Of a DNA stretch of 64,000 bases, positions 36,430-64,000 are shown in pieces; the first letter of the stretch is position 1, and every line of letters starts with the position of its first letter. The notes under the pieces are model-generated. The model did no database searches. It was not told the DNA's origin and saw only the letters and a program-made list of their open reading frames with translations. Made by a program: the position numbers and the translations under genes. The stretch spans positions 95,451,442 through 95,515,441 of the forward strand of contig CM070874.1 of the NCBI GenBank assembly GCA_036365515.1, given 5' to 3'. Source of the stretch: Torymus aiolomorphi (taxonomy: Eukaryota; Arthropoda; Insecta; Hymenoptera; Torymidae).

Positions 36430-37457
36430 CCCGACGATTTGTTTACGTTCTTGTTTTTGGATACATTTAGATATTGTGCTATATAATTTACCTTTATCTC
36501 TATATACTGCATTTACTGGAGAGTTAATACTCGCTTTTACCTACTGTTGCACGTAATTAGAAATTATAAACTAAATTCAATAATATTAATTATTAATACA
36601 AAGGTTATTTACAGATGTACGTGCCTTGATAATTTTCCTTGCTACTGTGTTGCTTATTTTGTCTCTGTAAAATAATATGGGCATTATAGTTATAAGTATT
36701 TATCTGTAGTTTGTTCTAAATTACTATTCTTTATGAAAAACATCAAAGAACTATATTATTTTATACGCTGTAGCAATTATTGTGGCCACATTTACACGCT
36801 TTTGTATCTAATGTTTTCTACAAACGTGCATTAAAAATGCTGCATTGTTTTAAGACTATTTAAATAAATAGAATAATTAGAGGAGTAGGTAGCAAAATGT
36901 ACTACGTTTGTTTTGCATTCTAATAAAGATATGAAATAATAAATAGTGGAATTCTTATAGTTTTCTCTTTGTTTATAAAACTTTTTGGTGTTGCATGTTT
37001 TGAGTTTCGTCTATTTTATAAGAATTTGATATTATTTTTGTAGAATATTTAATTTTGTACATTTTATTTTAAACACTTATTTATAAATAAATTTCGACTA
37101 CCGTAGTTGTAGATGACCCTAACGAGTATACATACAAATACATATATTCATAAATTCCCGATAAAGTATTGAGAATGAAAATAGTATTGTTTTATTAATA
37201 TTGCATAATTTAGCGACCCAGCAACACCTTTGTGAGAAACACCTATTAGTTTATATGAGTATCGATCTCAACTATTCATTTCAACCCTTTGCACATATGT
37301 TAAGGAAATAAAATGGAGTACCCTTATAAATCTAAAAAAAAATTGCAAATATTGTCCTTGAAAATATGATTATGCCAAGCAAAGTGCATGAAAATTCGCA
37401 ATTGTACCACAGCACAGAGCTCTGAAACTAAAGCTTTGTGAACCTTTTTGCGCACAG

Positions 37458-37685
37458 ACATTACCAGAAAAAATCGCCGACGCCGAGCGGCGGAGGTAGC
37501 AGCAGAACGGGTTGGCGCTCGCGCAGAAGCGTCACGACGGCCGGCGCCACCGGACACCAGCACCACGTGATCGCCAGTGCCGTCGCCACGGCGCAGGCCA
37601 GGATGCAGGCCGAACAGGGGAGCATCGGAGAACTGCGGGGTTACCACAACCTCAGGTCCCGACGGCACACCCTGGCCAACGTTCG
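37458..37685 (+). CDS. Exon 2 of the unrecognised plus-strand gene
   Basis: The acceptor CGCACAG|A supplies the third base of the codon split with exon 1 (CG|A, Arg). The exon encodes about 76 residues beginning HYQKKSPTPSGGGSS and continuing through a basic, Ser/Arg-rich segment, an Ala/Gln-rich segment (VIASAVATAQARMQAEQ) and RGYHNLRSRRHTLANV. It ends at the donor CG|GTGAGT (37,686), again in phase 2, so at least one more exon follows; none could be placed in the window. GC-rich codon use contrasts with the AT-rich flanks and supports coding status. Family unknown. Confidence 0.65.
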
Positions 37686-40600
37686 GTGAGTCCCTTTCTT
37701 TCCTTATCTTTTTCTCGCCCGTATCAATTATTCGCAAAAGATCTTTCATTTACAACAAACCAACGGACGTCGCTTGGATCAGCAATAGGGGTGACTTGAA
37801 AAAAGTGTATAAAGCGAGGGTGAGCTTGATTCGAGTTTTCTTTCGGATGGGCGGGTATGTCCGGCTACGTGGGCGGATCATTAAATTTGAATTTGCATTG
37901 GCGGGGAAGATAAATTTAAGGCGACGGACTCGAGTTTCTTTAAAAAATTAGTTCGTGATTCATTGTAACAGGATTTTTAATAGGTACCCCAGATTACAAT
38001 ATTAATGAGACTTACGAATATTCTCTCATCCGAACAAGTGATAAAAGTCGTCAGCTCAATATTAAAATTTAAATTAGAACCAGCTAAAACTAGGAAGATA
38101 AAGTAGTACGTTTATATAATACAGTAACATAATAATCCATTAAATTTCAGTTGATCGCATGCAGCGAATAATATCCGATTAATTTTCCTGTTGTAATATT
38201 CATTAGAAATTTGATTACTAATCTAATAAATTGATCGAAACATCGAATGGGTATGAATTTGGAAACAAAAGAGATCGAAGTTAAATGTTTAGTTAAGTTT
38301 CGTGATGCAGCTACAAATTCTACATTGTCATCATCTGTATAGTTATAAAAACAAGTAAACAAATGCAGATTGGTCACTCAGCTGAGAGAATGACCGGTAA
38401 AGTGTTCATTTAGGGAAATACTATTGATAAACGGTTTACGCACAGCACCGTCGCTGTTTTATTCATTATTCAACTTTTTGACATGTAAAACTTTTGCACT
38501 TTATAAACAGATTTTTAGCTTTATACGCAGGTAGATATAAAGTCGTTGCGGTAATTATGAGAAAACAAATAAATTAAAATATGAAAAACATTATTCTCGT
38601 AAATATTTTCTCTTGCCAAGTTTTTATTGTGTTCGCGTAGTATTGTGTTCATTCTATATTTAGCATTGTTTCGAATAACAAAGGCCTGCCCGCCGCTGCG
38701 GGAAATCATTCATTTCAAAATTTACGAAAGAAATATGTAACGATAATTAACCGTTTCATTAGCGCAAAATCCTATTGAAATTAAGTTGGAGTTTGCATAG
38801 GACGATGCAATGTACTGAGTCACGCAAGACTATTACGTTAATTATTGAATAATGACACAGGGATATTGAGGGAATATTGGAACATAAGGTATACCTCAAA
38901 TCGTCAGATACCTATAATTTGGCCACTATATACATTTTCTCTATTTTACTTTATCGGAAAGTTCGATAAGCACATAAGTAGGTAAAAATATGAAAAATAT
39001 GCCTTATAAATGAAAAAGTCATTTGTCATGATAGAAGCTTACAGTGCCCGGCCGTTTATAGGCTCAGCGGGCTTTCGGTCGTCGTCGGTCGCGCGTATGC
39101 GGCTTGACTGACCGCCAGCGGACGAAAACAATGGGGCGCATCAGGTAAATCCCGGCATCGAGCCTCCTGACATACACAGACATCGCGGCCGCGGTTAGTC
39201 GTACATCTAACCTGGGATGCGCGCGAGCGATGATTGCACCCCGCACCCTCCGCCGTCCTCGTCTACACGCTGTACGAGGCGCCTTTGTAAATTCCGGCGC
39301 AGGAGTCGGGGGAAGCAGAATCTAATTATCCGAACTGTTGGCTTTCTGAATGTTACAAGTAGCGAGCTTAATTGATTTCATTGCGAGTGTCGAGCTACTT
39401 TCGTCGCTTTCACGCCGCTCTTTGGTAGCCTTGAATTTATTACTTTTTATAATTACGCTCGGTTAAGTTTTTATTTTGGAAGTGCGGATTATTTATGGAC
39501 CGTGAACGTGAGCTCATTTTATAGCCGAACAAATATTCCTTTCTCTGTGATGTATTGTTCCCATTCCAAAGTGTAATGAAATTTCAATATGGCTACAAAT
39601 TCAAAGAGTATAAAATTTTTGAAATGGCAAGAGTAAAATAAAATAAAATTTAAGGCAAAATTGCACTTTGAATAGCTAATTAAAATGATATTTGATCCGG
39701 TTAAACTTGTATTATTAACTATTCTTGTTCATTGTGATTACAATAATATTAGTTTGCATAATGGAGAAGTAATACATATAGAGGTACAGTTTACCCCGCG
39801 ATAGAGTTACCAAACTTTAATGTTAGTATGCAAATTTAAATTCAAATTTTCTTTCCAAAATCAATTCTATCTTGAAATAGTGTTACAATAGTTGTTGAAT
39901 TCCAAATCTCTAAAATTTTAATAGACATTTTAGTTCGAATTGATAATAAAAATGAAATATTAAAAAATTTATTTTAAGTTTACAATTTAGTTTTTATTAC
40001 GAAACGCTAAAATACTAATTTTAATGTGAAATCTGTGTCTGACTATACACGGTATATATCTACTGAGGTCAGCACGGGACAGTATTTTGAATAAAATTCA
40101 AAATTTTAGAAAATTCCTTGAATATTAATTAACTGTTAATAATTAGTATATTAAACCTATTTGAATTTTGACATTTGAATTTATTGACTACCATGTATCA
40201 CATAGAAAATTAGAAACATTCTTTTATTCATATTATCTACAATCGTGGCATTCTAAATCTCTACATCGGAACGATTTATTTAAAAATACACATTTCGTTT
40301 TGAATTATTGTCTAGAGCGGTTATCTACCTTTCCATTGAACCTGATTTATGAAATGTCACGCCTGATAAACATCCAAGATCTTGTCCACAGCTTAGTAAA
40401 TTAGTTATTTTATATTATAAGATTCCTAATGCTATCTCAAAGATATAAAATCGCGTAATAACTAATTTATTGAAGTAGGAGGGAGTTGTATGCTTCTTCA
40501 ACTTCAAATAATATTTTAAATTATAAATAGGTGACTTGGAATATTTTTCAAATAATGGTAAAATAATCTTGATATATCATTTGATGCAATAAAATAAAAA

Positions 40601-41954
40601 CAAGTGCAATTTATTTTTAATATAATATTTGAAAATAGGAACAATAAGTTTTATTTTGATTTCCAATAGGTAAAATACGAATATTAAACAAAGTATTCAT
40701 AAGGAAATTTTATTTATTAACCAGGCATGAGAAATGAGAAAATTTTATGAACTTCAGAATTTTGGTATGTTATTTTTTCTCTGCATTTAATTTTCTGAAA
40801 GCGTTTAATTTACCCGCAGCACGGGTGCCAGATAAAGAATATCCCTTCTGTGGAGCGAGTTATAAGTCGTATTTTATTGCGTTTTAATATTCCGACGCCC
40901 CCAGGGGTCTGCTATGTGCAATTTCATTGGAATTATTGATTATGTGAGCTATTAGAAATAATTATTCACAAAAGGCGCCTCTGAACAAGTTCAAATTGGA
41001 TCGAATTTAAATTATATCCCGATGAAAAGAGGTAACCAGTTTTCTTTTCAAGACTAAATTGAAGTTATTAACAAATATTTTGTAGTTATACGTGTAAAGT
41101 AGTTGCTTTTGAACCTTACTTTATTTACTTTCTGAATCGTATTCTTCTTTATTTAAATATTATTTTTTTATATTGTTTGGCTGAGCATACGTACATAGTT
41201 AACGTGACAAATTTGGTAGCAACAGTACGAAAATATTTACAAAACAAAACTTTTTTTCTGCGTTAAACGTAAAATCGTGTACATCGTGGATAGAAAGAAC
41301 GAATGTGGTAAGTTATATCCCCAATACCTTATACAGATAACGGACTTTTTGTTGATTTAATGCTACAATTCTGTTGAATAACAAAAGATGTTATTAATTT
41401 TAAAATAATGGATATTTTTTTATATTTGAAATAAAAATACTCGAAAAGAAGAGATCTATTTTTACTCGAACGTTATTTATACAAGATTTAAAGTTAGGTT
41501 ATCTCTACACTAAACAACTTTAGATGCGCTAAGCTCATCTATTTGAGCCAGAGAATTCTCAAATTCTAGAAAAATATCTTCCACTCGTAAACACAGGTGA
41601 ATTTACGTATTTCCATTCATTAGTTTGAAATACCCTCGGAGGATTCATAAATTTCCGTTAAAAAATCGAAAACATCTCTCAGCAGCGGCTTAAAAATATA
41701 ATACAACGCAATCGCTGTTTCGAATTTTGCTCAATCCACTGGTGACCTAGAAAAAGAAATTTATACGATCGAGGCGAACTCGTAGATTCTTCCGCTTATT
41801 TATAAATACACGTATGCATAGCACAGGCGCCATGCATCGCTAATCCGAATCCCGGCCCGGGGATTTGTTGATAATAATTATACGCGAGGTGACCTCGAGC
41901 AGCGTGGAACTTTCGCAACGACTCATCCGAGTTGCTTTGGAATCCCACAGTCGC
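37686..41954. other. Region between the converging genes
   Basis: Probably intron 2 or later sequence of the plus-strand gene, then the 3' flank of the minus-strand gene. It is AT-rich, with one CpG-rich patch at about 39,050-39,300. No further exon, element or RNA could be supported. Confidence 0.4.
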
Positions 41955-61941
<19,987 letters not shown>

Positions 61942-63746
61942 CTGCGATTTTTGGAAATGATTCGCCGGCCTAAAGGGAGATTGAAGGTTTACGGGCACGC
62001 GGGCGTTGGGGAGATTTGCCGAGCCAAGCGCAGCCCAGTGGTTATTGTTGTTCTGAGTGTACGGCTAGACGCAGAGACTGGCCGCATGGTTATTGGCCTG
62101 GATTGCTCTCGGCGCTTTGTGCGTTGGAAGTGGTGTAACGATAGAGCTCGGAGTAGTGGTAGTCTGACCAGATAGGAATTTTTCACTTGGTTTACGGCAA
62201 TTCCGTACTCTACGATTGCATTGGATGTTTTACAGATATTTGCAAAACATTTCTTTGAAGGAGTATGGCCTTGCCATTCTTTTTTACCATTATTTTTGTT
62301 GATAATATTTTTTAGCTTAAAAATTTAATATATCTACACCCACGTGGATTGTTTAAGAACAGTTTTTATATTCTTCAATGAGGTTGTGCGATTTAAACAC
62401 ATTCTAAAAGTAACTATGTCCATCAAGTATACATTAAAATTACTCTGTCCGTATTTAGATTCACTCGTTATTTCTTATTATTTGGACTATAATTTTTATA
62501 AACGAAGAAAAATATTTTTTTGTAGACTTCAATTATACTAGGAAAAGATCATAAAGTTTTATCACAGTAGGTAAAAAAGATAATCTATTTGACTAAGAAG
62601 ATATTTCGGTATAGATAATAAAAAGCAGACACAGACATATAAATGAATTCAATTTAGTCCATGGGACCAACACAGAAAGTCTTTATCTATAGAGAAGAGA
62701 AAATGTTATTTTTTTCCTGGGAACGTACTTTTTCGGATAAACTTCTTTGTTTTATTTCGTGAAAATAGCATACAAGCTATGTATATTATCTTCTATTGGT
62801 TATACAATGGGATCTTACAAATAATAGAACTTATTATTCAATTATGCATTATATAGTTGTAAATATAAAAAATTTTACTTTGTAATAATTATGATTGAAC
62901 TTGGCTATGTTATAAATATATTATAATAAAAATAAATGGCCGAATCCATCTCAAATCAGACAGCCCGCGTATGCCTATTTCACCTATCATGTTGAAATAA
63001 AAATATTTATGTTCTACTCGAAAAAATATTTTACACGTGTTTTTTTATTTTTTTGTTTCATCAAAATTTCATGCGTTCAGCGATACCGAAAAATTCCGAG
63101 AAAATTCTTTCATTGAGAAAAAAAATTTTCAATGTGATTTTCAGACTGCTATTGTTTCAGCAGTTTTTCAAGCTTTTAAACGTGTAACACATAATTTCAC
63201 TCAGTTTTGAGCCCTCTTTAACGGCCTTAATGTCATTTCCAAAAAAAAAAAAATACACGAGCTATGCACTTTTTACTGAAAAATTCATTTTTTAGAGAAG
63301 TGCCTTTTTCTCGAAAACCCCATGTTTTTTTTGCACAATTTTTGTTGTCGTGATAGAGGACGGTAATGCCTAGCTAGACGTATTTGTGAGATTCGGTACT
63401 TTTTCCCTGGGATAGCGATCACTAATGAGATAACACACAAACAAATTTTTCACGCTTAACGCTTATATATAGTCAATGATATTAGAGTCAATGTAAAGGT
63501 ATTTATCTTTGTGCGTATGTAATATACATGTACGTGCGCCTACTTATAGGAGTATATGTACTAGTACATTTGTCCGCTAGATGGATATGGTTTGACTTAA
63601 CATTTACAAAGAAAAGTTCGGTTTCTGCTATATATCACACATCTCGTCTTATTTAAAACCATCATCTTTTGGAAAATTATTATTACATATTTACACCTTA
63701 TCAACTCAACTACGATGTCTCAATATTACTCAACAGAGAGAATCAA
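61942..63746. other. Upstream flank / intron, nothing firm
   Basis: A GC-richer strip at 61,950-62,180 has frames on both strands without domains. The rest is AT-rich. The missing N-terminal exon of the minus-strand gene could not be located. A short palindrome CATTGAGAAAA...TTTTCAATG lies at 63,111-63,134. Confidence 0.4.
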
Positions 63747-64000
63747 ATGTGCAGACTTTTAGACAAACACAAACAAATTATTTACAAATCTAGTTCCGTA
63801 CGTTTAAAACAACTTGAGAATCTTGCTCATCCATTGAAGCACCTCTATCCTCATTTACCTTTGACACCTTCTACATATCTGTGTCAACATTGTTACAATC
63901 GTGCTTTAGAATTGGTGAGTAGTACTGACAATGAATTTATAACGGATAATGAAGTTACCGATAACGTAGTTGATAGAGATGAAGATTTTTTACCAAGTAC
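63747..64000 (+). CDS. Partial open frame running off the right edge
   Basis: ATG at 63,747 opens 84 codons without a stop to the window end. The product is basic and Leu-rich at first (MCRLLDKHKQIIYK, VRLKQLENLAHPLKHLYPHL), then has YLCQHCYNRALEL with a CxxC pair, then turns acidic (DNEFITDNEVTDN). A second ATG at 63,715 in another frame reads MSQYYSTERIKC before a stop, so the true start may be there with a frame break. A GTGAGT inside (63,914) could be a donor. It could be a host gene with a zinc-binding motif or a transposon protein; I do not recognise it. Confidence 0.5.
   Translation, partial: MCRLLDKHKQIIYKSSSVRLKQLENLAHPLKHLYPHLPLTPSTYLCQHCYNRALELVSSTDNEFITDNEVTDNVVDRDEDFLPS

Larger units (their letters stand above)
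26100..37457 (+). other. Intron 1 of the plus-strand gene (11.4 kb)
   Basis: Donor GTGAGT at 26,100 and acceptor TTTTTGCGCACAG at 37,457; phases match (two bases plus one). It holds MITEs (about 26,448-26,697; 28,256-29,837; 35,709-36,429), a small (CA)n at 29,851-29,875 and CpG-rich patches at about 30,060-30,790, 32,030-32,400, 32,820-33,030, 33,420-33,500 and 34,000-35,200. These patches might hold alternative promoters; no further exon could be supported. Confidence 0.6.

Overview
The window looks like nuclear DNA of an arthropod, most likely an insect and perhaps a hymenopteran. It is AT-rich with sharp CpG-rich islands, carries spliced genes with GT-AG introns, many microsatellites and many short inverted-repeat transposons, and has no bacterial-type operons. 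The species assignment is inference; no rRNA, tRNA or CRISPR was recognised.

Region 1 (1-24,280) has no recognisable host gene. Its centre is a three-layer nest of mobile elements at 6,574-18,400. A foldback MITE is split by a roughly 6-kb two-ORF LINE on the minus strand, flanked by an identical 18-bp target duplication. LINE ORF1 is in turn split by a roughly 5-kb palindromic Tc1/mariner-type element that carries a transposase reading frame in each arm. Smaller MITEs lie at 282-610, 19,369-19,480, 19,720-19,948 and 21,966-22,630.

Region 2 (24,280-37,685) holds the start of a plus-strand gene. A CpG-rich leader precedes exon 1 (Gln-rich, then acidic), followed by an 11.4-kb intron and a phase-matched second exon (37,458-37,685); the rest of the gene was not found. 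Exon 1 has no in-frame ATG, yet a GTG is followed by a near-ideal N-myristoylation/palmitoylation signature. The intron contains several MITEs and CpG-rich patches.

Region 3 (41,955-61,941) holds a minus-strand gene reconstructed here from twelve exons. Every intron except the last is phase 0, and the twelve exons give about 1,320 residues without the N-terminus. The product is Ser/Thr-rich with dispersed Cys clusters; its largest exon encodes about 17 degenerate 25-residue repeats arranged in 99-residue higher-order units. I do not recognise the family. The two genes converge: the last visible exon of the plus gene lies 4.3 kb from the minus gene's stop codon.

Region 4 (62,000-64,000) is mostly non-coding and ends in an open reading frame that starts at 63,747 and runs off the right edge.
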